In this document: piece by piece, positions 43,238 through 52,691 of the stretch
How positions within the stretch are numbered: position 1 is the stretch's first letter
Layout: each line of letters opens with the position of its first letter
NCBI RefSeq assembly: GCF_003952525.1
Contig: NZ_CP034451.1
Coordinates: 2,418,001 to 2,482,000 of the forward strand
Direction: 5' to 3'
Origin: Mesorhizobium sp. M3A.F.Ca.ET.080.04.2.1
GTDB lineage: Bacteria; Pseudomonadota; Alphaproteobacteria; Rhizobiales; Rhizobiaceae
DNA: 64,000 nt
The notes under the pieces: generated by a model
What the model saw: the letters and a program-made list of their open reading frames with translations, nothing else
Databases searched by the model: none
Told to the model about the DNA's origin: nothing
Position numbers and translations under genes: made by a program

Positions 43238-45010
43238 CTACAACAGCGGATCGATCTTGCGAATCTCCGCCGCAAGCCCAGGCAGCATGACATCCGACGA
43301 GCCATACTTGGCGTGGACTGCCTGGGTGGAGTGCCCCGCGAGATATTCCGCCGCGCTCCCCTCAAGTCCATAGCGGCGGGACAGGCCGACGAAGAGGTGG
43401 CGTAGGCCGTGGTTCGGGGACAGCCCAGGCCTGGCCAGACCCACCGTCTTGCTCCGCACCCACCGCCCGATGAGGGACGTAGCGCCATCCCTGAATAGCT
43501 GGCCCTGAGGAGCCGCCTCCACCCAGGCCAGGAACCCCTCCGCCTCCAGTGCTGGATGGACCGGGATGCGCCTCTCGCTGTTTGCCGTCTTCAGGGAGCG
43601 CTTGCCGGCGCTAGTCACCTTAAAGAACCAGAGTGCCTCCGCCTGGAAGAAATCAGACTTCCGAAGGGTGTTCGCCTCGCTGATCCGCAGGCCGGCATAG
43701 AGGCACAGCCAGGGCAGCCACCGCTTGCTGGCGTCCTCCTCCCTCCGAGCGGCCAACAGAACCGTGCGGGCCTCCTCCAGGGTATAGGAGGTCTCGTCTG
43801 CCGGCTTCTCCATGTAGCTGGGCAGTTCCACTCGCCCCGAGATGGTCTCCGCCTGGGCCATGGCGTCCCGGTGGTCTCGCTGCTTCTTGCCCCAGTTGAT
43901 GATGGTCCCGATGGCCACCAGCCTGTCGGCAATCGTGCGGTTCGATACCCCAGCTTCGTCCTGCATGGCATCCAGCCAAGCCTCGACCTCGGAGACGGTC
44001 ACGGTGGCCGCATCGTCAGAGCCGCGATGGGTAGCGAAGGCCTCCGCGATCCGCTTGTACTTCTTGACCGACTTCTCGGGCATCGGCCTGGAGCCCTGCC
44101 CTGCCTTCCGCTTGGTGGCCTGCGTGTCAATGATCGCCTCGAAGGTTATACCTTTGGCACTCGCCCCCTTCGGCCTCGACACAGGAGGAGCCGCCTGCTT
44201 CGCATCGGCGACCCATGCCGGTTCGCTAAGGTCCCCCGATAGACGCGCCTCAAGGCTTGCCGCCAGCCGTCCCTTGGCACCCATTCCCTCAAGGCCGACC
44301 AGGAAGCGTGACCATTCATCGGCCGCCGTGATGCCCGCCGCCCCCAGGTCTTCCGTTATGGCCGAGCCCCGCATGTCTTCCATCATGGCGAGTCCGATTG
44401 CGCGGAACTCGGGGAAGCACCACGGAAAGCCCCTGCCGTCGCGGACATCTTGCAAGGCCTTGGCCCGCTCAATAGGCCCGCCATCAAGCAGCCGCCGAGC
44501 ATTGGCAGTGCCTTCCAGCCGCGCCGCTTCCCGTGCCTCCGGTGACAGTGCTGCGAGATGGATTCTCGTGGTGTCAGATGGGACGAAGACCGGGCGAGGG
44601 AATGAGCCGTGGGCCGCAACGGGGGCTTCCAGCGGATTATCCTTGAAGGCCTCCCACCGCCGAGCGGCCCCAAGCGCGGCCACCCTCACCGCGTCCATCT
44701 GGCTAAGGCTTTGCGGGCCGTGGTCTAGCAGCGCCTGCCAGGCGTCCAGGAGCCGCTCCCAAGCATCCAGCCGTTCGCGGTAGACGCGTGTTGCTTGGCT
44801 TCGGTCCCGCTCCCCTAGCGACTTGGTGAACTCCTGGCTTCCGCCGATCCCCGAGGCCCCCAGTTTCAGCAAGTCGTCGCGCCGATCCCAGAGCCGTTGC
44901 GGGATTCGGAACTTGCCCTGCCAAACCTCAGAGCCCTTGCGCTTGGATAGACCCCGCATTCTCCACCGACTTCCAGCCATCTCAGAGCATATTTCCATAA
45001 CAGTCCGCAT
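43238..45010 (-). CDS. int: Tyrosine recombinase (element integrase)
   Basis: A 590-residue phage-type integrase. The long N-terminal part (SEVWQGKFRIPQRLWDRRDDLLKL...) holds arm-type and core-binding regions. The catalytic domain has Arg in CLYAGLRISEANTLRKSDFF (about 440), the HGLRHLF motif (about 535) and the nucleophile tyrosine in AVHAKYGSS (about 570). It recombines the 23-bp att core in tRNA-Thr, which lies 51 bases from its start codon. It is much longer than standard phage integrases, similar to the large integrases of rhizobial and other proteobacterial islands. The gene faces away from the tRNA, into the element. Confidence 0.93.
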   Translation of the reverse strand: MRTVMEICSEMAGSRWRMRGLSKRKGSEVWQGKFRIPQRLWDRRDDLLKLGASGIGGSQEFTKSLGERDRSQATRVYRERLDAWERLLDAWQALLDHGPQSLSQMDAVRVAALGAARRWEAFKDNPLEAPVAAHGSFPRPVFVPSDTTRIHLAALSPEAREAARLEGTANARRLLDGGPIERAKALQDVRDGRGFPWCFPEFRAIGLAMMEDMRGSAITEDLGAAGITAADEWSRFLVGLEGMGAKGRLAASLEARLSGDLSEPAWVADAKQAAPPVSRPKGASAKGITFEAIIDTQATKRKAGQGSRPMPEKSVKKYKRIAEAFATHRGSDDAATVTVSEVEAWLDAMQDEAGVSNRTIADRLVAIGTIINWGKKQRDHRDAMAQAETISGRVELPSYMEKPADETSYTLEEARTVLLAARREEDASKRWLPWLCLYAGLRISEANTLRKSDFFQAEALWFFKVTSAGKRSLKTANSERRIPVHPALEAEGFLAWVEAAPQGQLFRDGATSLIGRWVRSKTVGLARPGLSPNHGLRHLFVGLSRRYGLEGSAAEYLAGHSTQAVHAKYGSSDVMLPGLAAEIRKIDPLL

Positions 45011-45060
45011 TGGCGGAAGCCACGGAAAACCCTAAGTTTTTGATGCTGCTTCGGAAAATC

Positions 45061-45135
<75 letters not shown>

Positions 45136-45885
45136 CTGCGATGGCGGCGCTTCTGCCATAACGAACCGGCAAGCGCAAGGCCAAGAAAAGCCAAAAGCGT
45201 CGCATGTCGCCAGCTCAAAACAGCGGCACGGTTTTGGAGTTCCACAACGGCTAGTCTTGGATTGACCAGCTACCGCAATATCGAGCAGCCGCGTGTCGTT
45301 GGTGATCAAGCTACCGACGATCGGGGCCTACTCGTGCCTCGAAGTGAGGCGAGGGCAAAGTCCACCCTCCCCGCTCAGTAGGCGCTAGCGAGCGAGCGCG
45401 CGGTTAAAGCGTCCTTGTAACTGCAGTTTGGATTGGCGGGATTTGATCTTCTGGCGCAGGAATTTGAGGACCGACGGGCTCCAGCAATCTCGTTCGCGAC
45501 GCGAGTTGCTGATCGCTTCCCCACGAACGGCTGTCCACATTCGGGAACTCGCTGATGGAAGATGAATGTCTGGAAAAGAGAGCGCGAAGCCGCCACTCGC
45601 TCGCTACTGCGCTGCTTAGTGGTGATCATCCCGGAGCACTGACTGGGAATCGATTGGCTTGGCCAACTCCAAGACTTACTCCTGCCTTGGCAAATTCGTA
45701 AAGAGTGATCACCGTGGGTTTAGCCTACCGCGTTCGAGGCTGCCCAGATACTTTGACTGAATTCAGAGCGCGCTTCAACATCTGCCTACGTCAGACCTTT
45801 CTCTTGCCGAATACGCGCGAAGTCACCTGACGCATGTCCATGCGTCAGACAATCGAGGTTACACGCATTGGCTTGTCGACTTTTC
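45136..45885. other. 750-bp region without recognisable genes
   Basis: Upstream flank of tRNA-Thr. Several short frames on both strands have no ribosome site, domain or consistent codon use. It may hold the tRNA promoter close to 45140-45200. I see no repeat or RNA gene. Confidence 0.45.
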
Positions 45886-46134
45886 CTATTCATCAAGCTC
45901 AGACTTCGATCTCCGCGGATCAGCGGAAGGTCGTTTCAGCAATTCTGCAACATCTACGCCCAACACTTCAGCCAGCCGGTCAACGACATCGATGCTCGCG
46001 TTGTACACGTTGCGTTCCAACGCACTGATATAGGTGCGATCAATCCCAGCCTGGTGCGCAAGCTCCTCCTGTGACAGGCCTCTAGCCCGCCGTAAGGCTC
46101 TTAGGTTTTGCGCAAACGCTTCTCGGATTTCCAT
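45886..46134 (-). CDS. XRE-family helix-turn-helix regulator
   Basis: The product has 82 residues, nearly all a Cro/C1-type HTH: FAQNLRALRRARGLSQEELAHQAGIDRTYISALERNVYNASIDVVDRLAEVLGVDVAELL. It ends in an arginine- and serine-rich tail. It probably binds DNA as a dimer and could control the divergent gene at 46264 across a 130-base spacer. Single-domain regulators of this size in rhizobia include SinR-like and toxin-antitoxin antitoxins; nothing here settles which. Confidence 0.85.
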   Translation of the reverse strand: MEIREAFAQNLRALRRARGLSQEELAHQAGIDRTYISALERNVYNASIDVVDRLAEVLGVDVAELLKRPSADPRRSKSELDE

Positions 46135-46263
46135 GAATCCGACACCAGCGCCTTGCAGAGTATTTCACCACGGAGTATTCTCTACAAATCAAATTCGGAG
46201 AACCGGGCTCTGTGAGGGGTTTTAAACCCACTCACCGACCTGCTCGCGGAAGGAGACCGTGCT

Positions 46264-46893
46264 GTGGCAGCGAAAAAGCCGACTGTTCTCGCCGCAGGCC
46301 GCAAGGAGACGGAATTGCAACCGGCACTCCTACGCGATCCCGCACTTCTGCTGGTGAGCGATTGGCAAATGGCTCGGTATATCTCCCTGCTGCTATGTCG
46401 CGTGCAGCAGCGATTGGAGAGCCAAATCATGGTCAATCCCGGAATTCAGGGATTGACCGCAGATTCACTGACGCGAGTTCAAGACCAGACGGCGCTCAGT
46501 CTCGGTGGTCCACGGGACTATGCGGTTGCGCGGGAGGCCGAGGTCTTTGCGATGACCGAAGCTCTGAAATTTCAAGATTCGATCCCCGAAGTCGCGGCCA
46601 CGTCGCTCGTCGGCGTCATCGCCAAGTTGGAAATGATCGTCGGTGCTGATCGAGATATTGGTGACCCTACCGACTTCCCGTGGCCGCACATAGCTTCCGT
46701 ACTGCGTGACTTGAAGGCGATCGCAGGAGGTTTGCCGGTTGGTCGCCGGAGCCGGGAAAGGACTCGGAGCGATATTGCCAAGCATTGGGAGTCCGCAGTC
46801 AAGCTGGTCGCGGCGCTGAAAGAGGAAAGCGCGGCGGAGCACCTAATTCAAAGTGCATCGGCCACAAAATTCCCTTCCCGTGGGCTTTCATGA
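46264..46893 (+). CDS. Hypothetical protein divergent from the XRE regulator
   Basis: The product has 209 residues from a GTG with AAGGAG about 10 bases upstream. It is helical (LLVSDWQMARYISLLLCRVQQRLESQIMVNPGIQGL, then ATSLVGVIAKLEMIVGADRDIGDPTDFPWPHIASVLRDLKAI). The second part repeats a pattern seen in the first only loosely. There is no membrane segment or catalytic motif. It is divergently arranged with the HTH gene, so joint regulation is likely. I do not recognise a family. Confidence 0.7.
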   Translation: MAAKKPTVLAAGRKETELQPALLRDPALLLVSDWQMARYISLLLCRVQQRLESQIMVNPGIQGLTADSLTRVQDQTALSLGGPRDYAVAREAEVFAMTEALKFQDSIPEVAATSLVGVIAKLEMIVGADRDIGDPTDFPWPHIASVLRDLKAIAGGLPVGRRSRERTRSDIAKHWESAVKLVAALKEESAAEHLIQSASATKFPSRGLS

Positions 46894-46959
46894 CAAGGCC
46901 GTGCCATAGTGCTAGCCATTCCTGAATCGAAACCGACGGTCGCCGGTCAGGATGGAACG

Positions 46960-47256
46960 ATGGACGACGGAACCAATCCACCCAAAAAAGGCGATACCGA
47001 CCGCAGGAGCCGGCTGGCAGAGGCTCTGCGCGCCAACCTGCAGAAACGCAAGGCGCAGGCGCGCTCACGGCGCGCTGGCGACGCTGCCGGACAGCGCGCG
47101 GGCGACGCTGACAAGCAGCGCGCTGACGACGCTGACAAGCAGCGCGCTGACGACGCCGACAAGCAGCGCGCCTACGACACTGACAAAAAGCGCGCCGACG
47201 ATGTCGACCAACAGCCGGACGGGCTGCCAGGTGCTGGAAAAATGCAGAAAGACTAA
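46960..47256 (+). CDS. Small basic protein with tandem octapeptide repeats, upstream of murA
   Basis: The product has 98 residues from the ATG at 46960 (MDDGTNPPKKGDTDRRSRLA, then EALRANLQKRKAQARSRR). The first half matches a short basic protein commonly found before murA in rhizobia. The second half consists of imperfect octapeptide repeats (ADDADKQR type, a 24-bp unit) at about 47090-47210, which extend the usual length. It is charged and probably disordered. The gap to murA is 139 bases. Function unknown. Confidence 0.68.
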   Translation: MDDGTNPPKKGDTDRRSRLAEALRANLQKRKAQARSRRAGDAAGQRAGDADKQRADDADKQRADDADKQRAYDTDKKRADDVDQQPDGLPGAGKMQKD

Positions 47257-47395
47257 CTCAAATCAGCCACACTGAACGGCCACGCTGGCCGGGCAGCGGG
47301 GAAATCCTATTTCTTGAACCATGCCGGCCAATCGTCTAGAGCCGGACATACTCAACCGATTTGAAGTCGGCCATTCGGCCGAGGGGACCTGTTTC

Positions 47396-48688
47396 ATGGA
47401 TCGCATCAGAATTGTCGGCGGCAACAAGCTCGCCGGAAGCATTCCGATCTCGGGCGCGAAAAACGCGGCGCTGCCGCTGATGATCGCATCGCTGCTCACC
47501 GACGACACGCTGACGCTGGAGAATGTGCCGCATCTGGCCGATGTCGAGCAGCTGATCCGCATCCTCGGCAACCATGGCGTCGACTATTCGGTCAACGGCC
47601 GGCGCGAAAAGCAGCAGGAAGGCTATTCCCGCACCATCAATTTCTCGGCTCGCAACATCGTCGACACCACCGCGCCTTACGAGCTGGTGTCGAAAATGCG
47701 CGCTTCGTTCTGGGTGATCGGCCCGCTGCTTGCCCGCATGGGCCAGGCCAAGGTCTCGCTGCCCGGCGGCTGCGCCATCGGCACGCGTCCGGTCGACCTG
47801 TTTCTCGAAGGCCTGCAGGCGCTTGGCGCCGCCCTCGACGTCGACAATGGCTACGTCATGGCCAAGACGAAGAACGGCCGCCTGGAGGGCAACCGCTTCG
47901 TCTTTCCGAAAGTATCGGTCGGCGCCACGCATGTGCTGATGATGGCGGCGTCGCTCGCCAAGGGCGAAACGGTGCTCGAGAACGCCGCCCGCGAGCCCGA
48001 GATCGTCAATCTCGCCGAATGCCTGGTCGCCATGGGCGCCAAGATTCATGGCGCCGGCACCTCCACCATCACCATCCAGGGCGTCGAAGCCTTGTCCGGC
48101 GCGCGTGTCCGCGTCATACCGGACCGGATCGAGACCGGCACCTATGCCATGGCGGTGGCCATGACCGGCGGCGACGTCGTGCTCGAAGGCGCCCGGCCCG
48201 ACCTGCTGCAGTCCGCGCTCGACATCATCGCCGAGACCGGCGCCGAGATCACGCCGACCAACGCAGGCATCCGGGTGCAGCGCAACGGCGCCGGGATCTC
48301 ACCGGTCGACGTGACGACCGCGCCCTTCCCCGCCTTCCCGACCGACCTGCAGGCGCAGTTCATGGGGCTGATGACGATGGCCAAGGGCAAGTCGCGCATC
48401 ACCGAGACGATCTTTGAGAACCGCTTCATGCATGTGCAGGAACTCGCCCGCCTCGGCGCCCACATCACGCTCTCCGGACAGACGGCGATCGTCGATGGCG
48501 TCGCCAAGCTGAAGGGCGCACCGGTGATGGCGACCGACCTGCGCGCCTCGGTATCGCTGGTGATTGCCGGCCTTGCCGCGGAAGGCGAGACCACGGTCAA
48601 CCGCGTCTATCACCTCGACCGCGGCTTCGAGCGGCTGGAGGAGAAGCTCTCCGGCTGCGGCGCGGTGATCGAACGGATTTCGGGCTGA
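47396..48688 (+). CDS. murA: UDP-N-acetylglucosamine 1-carboxyvinyltransferase MurA
   Basis: A 430-residue cytoplasmic enzyme that transfers enolpyruvate from PEP to UDP-GlcNAc, the first committed step of peptidoglycan synthesis. The start at 47396 ([29 protein letters not shown]) gives the canonical N-terminus with Lys22/Asn23 (GAKNAAL). An upstream in-frame ATG at 47321 only adds a non-conserved stretch. The PEP-binding loop with the catalytic cysteine is [18 protein letters not shown]-synthase-type repeats and the [13 protein letters not shown] and GFERLEEKL motifs follow. Full length. Confidence 0.97.
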   Translation: MDRIRIVGGNKLAGSIPISGAKNAALPLMIASLLTDDTLTLENVPHLADVEQLIRILGNHGVDYSVNGRREKQQEGYSRTINFSARNIVDTTAPYELVSKMRASFWVIGPLLARMGQAKVSLPGGCAIGTRPVDLFLEGLQALGAALDVDNGYVMAKTKNGRLEGNRFVFPKVSVGATHVLMMAASLAKGETVLENAAREPEIVNLAECLVAMGAKIHGAGTSTITIQGVEALSGARVRVIPDRIETGTYAMAVAMTGGDVVLEGARPDLLQSALDIIAETGAEITPTNAGIRVQRNGAGISPVDVTTAPFPAFPTDLQAQFMGLMTMAKGKSRITETIFENRFMHVQELARLGAHITLSGQTAIVDGVAKLKGAPVMATDLRASVSLVIAGLAAEGETTVNRVYHLDRGFERLEEKLSGCGAVIERISG

Positions 48689-48737
48689 CGCTTCGCCGCA
48701 CCCATTTCGGGCAGGTTGCACCAGCGGCAAAGACCTC

Positions 48738-48845
48738 CTAGAGCCTTTTCGTCTCGATCAAACGAGAGCAAAAGGCTCCGGCTTTTTGTTTGGGCGTGAT
48801 CTTTTGCCGAAAAACCGGTTTCCACTTTTCGGGATGATGCTCTAA
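48738..48845. repeat. RIME-like palindromic repeat
   Basis: Two dyads in series: GAGCCTTTT / AAAAGGCTC around 48740-48780, and a second segment with CCGAAAAACCGGTTTCCACTT and GATGATGCTCT. The second is the same element type as at 51159-51287 and 52250-52310. It fills most of the gap between murA and the DUF2948 gene. Confidence 0.7.
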
Positions 48846-48884
48846 CAGAGGCTTGAACCACCAACCTTCAGGTGCGCATTCCGC

Positions 48885-49319
48885 ATGGCCGCTCTCAAGC
48901 TCATCGCGCTCGACGACCAGGACCTGGGCATTGTCTCGGCCCATGTCCAGGACGCCGTGATGAAGGTGTCCGACCTCGAATACCTGCCGGCGGCCAAGCG
49001 CTTCGTGCTGACCATGAACCGCTTCGTCTGGGAGGCGAAGTCCGGCTTTCTGCGCCAGCACAACGAGCGGCGGCGCAGCGTCCTGCATTTCGACCGCGTG
49101 CTCGGCGTCAAGACCAGCGGCATTGCGCGCAACAAGCCAGACGAGGTGCTGTCGCTGCTGGCCATCAGCTTCGTCGCGATCAGCAGACCGGCCGGCATCA
49201 TCGAGCTGGTGTTTGCGGGCGGCGGCGCAATCATGCTCGACGTCGAGTGCATCGAAGCCAGGCTTGCCGATGTGGGCGGCGCCTGGGAAGCCACGTCACG
49301 TCCCATCCACAGGGCCTGA
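48885..49319 (+). CDS. DUF2948 family protein
   Basis: The product has 144 residues (MAALKLIALDDQDLGIVSAH and on). It matches the short alphaproteobacterial DUF2948 family, which in rhizobia lies between murA and hisD. No catalytic motif; cytoplasmic. It precedes hisD by 9 bases, and the two are likely one transcript. Function unknown. Confidence 0.88.
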   Translation: MAALKLIALDDQDLGIVSAHVQDAVMKVSDLEYLPAAKRFVLTMNRFVWEAKSGFLRQHNERRRSVLHFDRVLGVKTSGIARNKPDEVLSLLAISFVAISRPAGIIELVFAGGGAIMLDVECIEARLADVGGAWEATSRPIHRA

Positions 49320-49328
49320 GCGTATCAA

Positions 49329-50621
49329 ATGGCCATCACACTCAACCAGCAAGATCCCGATTTCGAGCAGCGCATCTCGGCCTTCCTGTCGACCAAGCGC
49401 GAAGTATCGGCTGATGTCGACGCCGCCGTGCGCGATATCATCGCCCGCGTGCGCGGCGAAGGCGACAAGGCGCTCGCCGACTACACGCTCCGCTTCGACA
49501 AGGCCGATCTCGGCAAGCTCGGCGTCGCCGTTTCCAGCAGCGACATCGCCGGCGCCTACGCGGCCGCCGACCCGGCCACAATCGAGGCGCTCACATTCGC
49601 GCGCGACCGCATCCGCTCCCATCACGAGCGGCAGAAACCCAGGGACGACCGCTACACCGACGCCGCGGGCGTCGAGCTCGGCTCACGCTGGACGGCGATC
49701 GAGGCGGTCGGACTCTACGTGCCGGGCGGAACGGCCAGCTATCCAAGCTCGGTGCTGATGAACGCGGTGCCGGCCAAGGTCGCCGGGGTCGAGCGGATCG
49801 TCATCGTGGTGCCGGCGCCGAACGGCGTCATCAATCCGCTGGTGCTGGTGGCGGCCGATCTGGCCGGCGTATCCGAGATCTATCGCGTCGGCGGCGCGCA
49901 GGCGATTGCGGCGCTGGCCTATGGCACCGAGACGATCAGGCCGGTCGCCAAGATCGTCGGGCCCGGCAACGCCTATGTCGCGGCGGCGAAGCGCCAGGTG
50001 TTCGGGACCGTCGGCATCGACATGATCGCCGGGCCGTCGGAAGTGCTGGTGGTGGCCGACGCCGACAACGACCCAGACTGGATTGCCGCCGACCTGCTGG
50101 CCCAGGCCGAGCATGATGTATCGGCGCAGTCGATCCTGATCACCGACAGCGCCGGGTTCGGCAAGGCGGTGGAGCAAGCGGTCGAGCGCCAGCTGAAGAG
50201 CCTGCCGCGCGCCGAGACGGCGGCGGCGAGCTGGCGCGATTTCGGCGCCGTGATCCTGGTGCCGACGCTCGAGGCCTCGCTGCCGCTGGTCGACCGCATC
50301 GCGGCCGAGCATGTCGAGCTCGCAATCGACGACGCGGAGAGCTTCCTCACCAAAATGCGCAATGCCGGCGCCGTGTTTGTCGGCCGGCACACGCCGGAAG
50401 TCATCGGCGACTATGTCGGTGGCTCCAACCACGTGCTGCCGACGGCACGCTCGGCGCGCTTCTCCTCGGGGCTGTCGGTGCTCGACTTCGTCAAGCGCAC
50501 CTCCATCCTAAAGCTCGGCCCGGAGCAGCTCAGGATGCTGGCGCCGGCGGCGATCGCGCTCGCCAAGGCGGAAGGGCTCGAGGCGCATGGGCGGTCCGTC
50601 GGCATACGGTTGAACATGTAG
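49329..50621 (+). CDS. hisD: Histidinol dehydrogenase HisD
   Basis: A 430-residue enzyme for the last two steps of histidine synthesis (histidinol to histidine, NAD-linked, zinc). Motifs visible: the NAD/substrate region [21 protein letters not shown], the segment [30 protein letters not shown] with [15 protein letters not shown] (zinc ligands Gln/His), and the C-terminal SNHVLPT with the catalytic His and [15 protein letters not shown]. Full length. It is coupled to UPF0262 with a 2-base gap. Confidence 0.97.
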   Translation: MAITLNQQDPDFEQRISAFLSTKREVSADVDAAVRDIIARVRGEGDKALADYTLRFDKADLGKLGVAVSSSDIAGAYAAADPATIEALTFARDRIRSHHERQKPRDDRYTDAAGVELGSRWTAIEAVGLYVPGGTASYPSSVLMNAVPAKVAGVERIVIVVPAPNGVINPLVLVAADLAGVSEIYRVGGAQAIAALAYGTETIRPVAKIVGPGNAYVAAAKRQVFGTVGIDMIAGPSEVLVVADADNDPDWIAADLLAQAEHDVSAQSILITDSAGFGKAVEQAVERQLKSLPRAETAAASWRDFGAVILVPTLEASLPLVDRIAAEHVELAIDDAESFLTKMRNAGAVFVGRHTPEVIGDYVGGSNHVLPTARSARFSSGLSVLDFVKRTSILKLGPEQLRMLAPAAIALAKAEGLEAHGRSVGIRLNM

Positions 50622-50623
50622 CG

Positions 50624-51109
50624 ATGTCCGGCCATCATCAAAACCGCGACAGGCTCATCGACGTCGAGCTCGACGAGACGATCGGCCGTTCGACGCCCGA
50701 TGTCGAGCACGAGCGGGCGGTGGCGATCTTCGACCTGATCGAGGAGAACAGTTTTCGCCCGCTCAACGACGATGGGGCCGGCCCATACAGGCTCAAGCTG
50801 TCGCTGGCCGAGTCGCGCCTGGTCTTTGCCGTCAGCCGCGAGGACGGCGCCGACGTGGTCACCCATATTCTGTCGCTGACGCCGCTGAGGCGCATCGTCA
50901 AGGACTACTATCTGATCTGCGAGAGCTATTACGAGGCCATCCGCTCCTCGACGCCCAGCCATATCGAGGCGATCGACATGGGCCGGCGCGGCCTGCACAA
51001 CGAAGGCTCGCAGACGCTGATGGACCGGCTGGCGGGCAAGATAGAGATCGACTTCGACACCGCGCGCCGGCTGTTCACGCTCGTCTGCGTGCTGCATTGG
51101 CGGGGTTAG
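50624..51109 (+). CDS. UPF0262 family protein
   Basis: The product has 161 residues with the family's conserved [18 protein letters not shown] and [48 protein letters not shown] motifs. It is a cytoplasmic alphaproteobacterial protein of unknown function, always after hisD in rhizobia. Full length. Confidence 0.92.
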   Translation: MSGHHQNRDRLIDVELDETIGRSTPDVEHERAVAIFDLIEENSFRPLNDDGAGPYRLKLSLAESRLVFAVSREDGADVVTHILSLTPLRRIVKDYYLICESYYEAIRSSTPSHIEAIDMGRRGLHNEGSQTLMDRLAGKIEIDFDTARRLFTLVCVLHWRG

Positions 51110-51158
51110 ATCAGGATGACGTTTCGGTGAACCGCCATCCTGATCTAACTCTCTGGCG

Positions 51159-51287
51159 GAGCATGATCTTCTCCGAAAGCCGGTTCCCACTTTTTGCGTT
51201 CGCTGACCGCCGGTTCGGGATCATGCTGTTTTGTTGGAGCATAATCTTCTCCGAAAACCGGTTCCCACTTTTCCGGATCATGCTCTA
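51159..51287. repeat. Two RIME-like palindromic units in tandem
   Basis: Two diverged copies of the unit GAGCATGATCTTCTCCGAAA ... GATCATGCTC lie at 51159-51228 and 51237-51287. Each is a palindrome with arms GAGCATGATC and GATCATGCTC. A TTG start of the next frame (51231) lies within it, so the first 19 codons of that frame are repeat-derived. Confidence 0.75.
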
Positions 51288-51740
51288 GTGCTGCCCGCGC
51301 TGCCCCATTCGATCCTGTTTGTGTGCGGTATGAACGCCGTGCGCTCGCCGATGGCCGAGCAACTGGCCAAACGGATGTTGCCTGCCACGGTCTTTGTGGC
51401 CTCGGCCGGCGTGCGCGGCGGCGAGCGCGACCCCTTCGTCGATGCCGTGCTTGCCGAGGAAGGTCTGACGCTCGGCGGGCGGCAGCCCAGAACGCTCGAC
51501 GAGTTGGAGGACGACTATTTCGACCTGATCGTGACGATGGCGCCGGAGGCGCACCACGCCGCGCTCGAGCTCACCCGTTCGCTAGCCGTCGAGGTCGAGT
51601 ATTGGCCGATGCCGGATCCCACCGACACAGGCGGCACGCGCGACCAGATCATGGCCGCCTATCGCGATCTGCGTGAGCGGCTGAGAGCACGCATCGGCAA
51701 GCGTTTTGCGGCTGCAGAGGCCAAAGGCGCCGCCGACTAA
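51288..51740 (+). CDS. Low-molecular-weight phosphotyrosine phosphatase family protein
   Basis: The product has 150 residues from a GTG at 51288. An upstream TTG at 51231 lies in a repeat and would add non-family residues. The P-loop is CGMNAVRS (C-x5-R-S) at the N-terminus (ILFVCGMNAVRSPMAEQLAKRM), and the general-acid aspartate is in WPMPDPTDTGG. It may dephosphorylate tyrosine residues or arsenate-like substrates. It sits between UPF0262 and infA, as expected in rhizobia. Confidence 0.9.
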   Translation: MLPALPHSILFVCGMNAVRSPMAEQLAKRMLPATVFVASAGVRGGERDPFVDAVLAEEGLTLGGRQPRTLDELEDDYFDLIVTMAPEAHHAALELTRSLAVEVEYWPMPDPTDTGGTRDQIMAAYRDLRERLRARIGKRFAAAEAKGAAD

Positions 51741-51777
51741 AGCGCATCGCGCTGAAACGGATCCAGGCGACGCGCTT

Positions 51778-51965
51778 CAGGTCTTTGTTTTCATGCATGT
51801 CGTTTTCGCAAAACCGCTGCGCACTTTTGCGCGACATGCATAGGTCTTCGTTTTCATCCATGCCGTTCCGCAAAACCGCTGCGCACTTTTGCGCGACATG
51901 CATAGGTCTTTGTTTTCATCCATGCCGTTTCGCAAAACCGCTGCAGACTTTTGCGCGGCATGCAG
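51778..51965. repeat. Three tandem 62-bp palindromic repeat units
   Basis: The block GCAAAACCGCTGC starts at 51808, 51870 and 51932, giving a period of 62. Each unit contains a dyad CATGCAT/GTCG ... GCGACATGCAT. The third copy is slightly diverged. A related stem of this family (GGAAAAGTGCGCAGCGG) is seen at 20071. Several short frames here are not genes. Confidence 0.8.
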
Positions 51966-52150
51966 TAGAACCTTTCCGGCCTGGATCGAGCCGTTCGCCC
52001 GGCCCGAAGACTTTTCCGCTGGCGGACGCCCACTTTGCCGGGCGGCTCGCCTGATGCACCACACGAGGCGTTCGCCGTCCTGCGCGCGGATCATCTCGCC
52101 ATCGCAGAACAGAACGGTTCAATCCGGACCGGAAAGGTTCTAAGCATGTT

Positions 52151-52308
52151 CACAAGCGGACGATTATCATATAGGTTCCGCCGCAAATTCCGGCCGGAGT
52201 CGGATGATTTCCGGTCTGTTCGGCCGGAAATCATCCGACTGCGGATCAAAGAAGTAGAGCATGATGTCGTCCGAAAACCGCTTGACACTTTTCGGCATCA
52301 TGCTCTAG
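52151..52308. repeat. RIME-like bipartite repeat upstream of infA
   Basis: The first palindrome has 17-base arms AGTCGGATGATTTCCGG / CCGGAAATCATCCGACT (about 52199-52241). A second follows at once, running from TAGAGCATGATG to CATCATGCTCTA (about 52256-52308). The same two-part arrangement occurs before maf at 52570-52690. Confidence 0.78.
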
Positions 52309-52341
52309 CCGCCGGAACCGCCATCCAAGCAAAGGTATCGA

Positions 52342-52560
52342 ATGCCGAAGGAAGAAGTCCTCGAGTTTCCAGGTGTGGTCACGGAACTGCTGCCCAATGC
52401 GATGTTCCGGGTGAAGCTCGAAAACGAACACGAGATCATCGCCCATACGGCCGGCCGCATGCGCAAGAACCGCATCCGCGTGCTGACCGGTGACAAGGTC
52501 CTGGTCGAGATGACGCCTTACGACCTGACCAAGGGCCGCATCACCTATCGTTTCAAGTAA
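52342..52560 (+). CDS. infA: Translation initiation factor IF-1
   Basis: A 72-residue S1/OB-fold protein: [20 protein letters not shown], with [42 protein letters not shown] and the terminal KGRITYRFK. It binds the ribosomal A-site region during initiation. Full length and typical. It is flanked by RIME-like repeats on both sides. Confidence 0.98.
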
Positions 52561-52569
52561 CAGCCTGGC

Positions 52570-52690
52570 GGGAACCTGGAGCCGGATGATTTCAGGCCTG
52601 TCCGGCCTGGAATCTGAATCCGGCTCCAAATCAAAGAGTGGAGCATGATGTCGTCCGAGAACCGCTTCACACTTTTCGGCGCCATGCTCC
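52570..52690. repeat. RIME-like bipartite repeat upstream of maf
   Basis: First palindrome: GAGCCGGATGATTTCAGGCC...GAATCCGGCTC (about 52580-52628). The second (GGAGCATGATG ... CGCCATGCTCC) runs about 52641-52690 and ends 2 bases before the maf start. Confidence 0.75.
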
Positions 52691-52691
52691 C

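Noticed and set aside
45375..45629. 84-codon minus-strand frame right of tRNA-Thr
   Set aside because: No ribosome site, unusual composition, and no recognisable domain.
51231..51287. 19-codon N-terminal extension of the LMW phosphatase
   Set aside because: Encoded by a palindromic repeat, starts with TTG, and displaces the family's N-terminal beta strand and P-loop from their usual position.
51781..52143. Possible CRISPR array because of the regular 62-bp repeats
   Set aside because: The repeat units are contiguous without unique spacers and are RIME-like palindromes; no cas genes are nearby.
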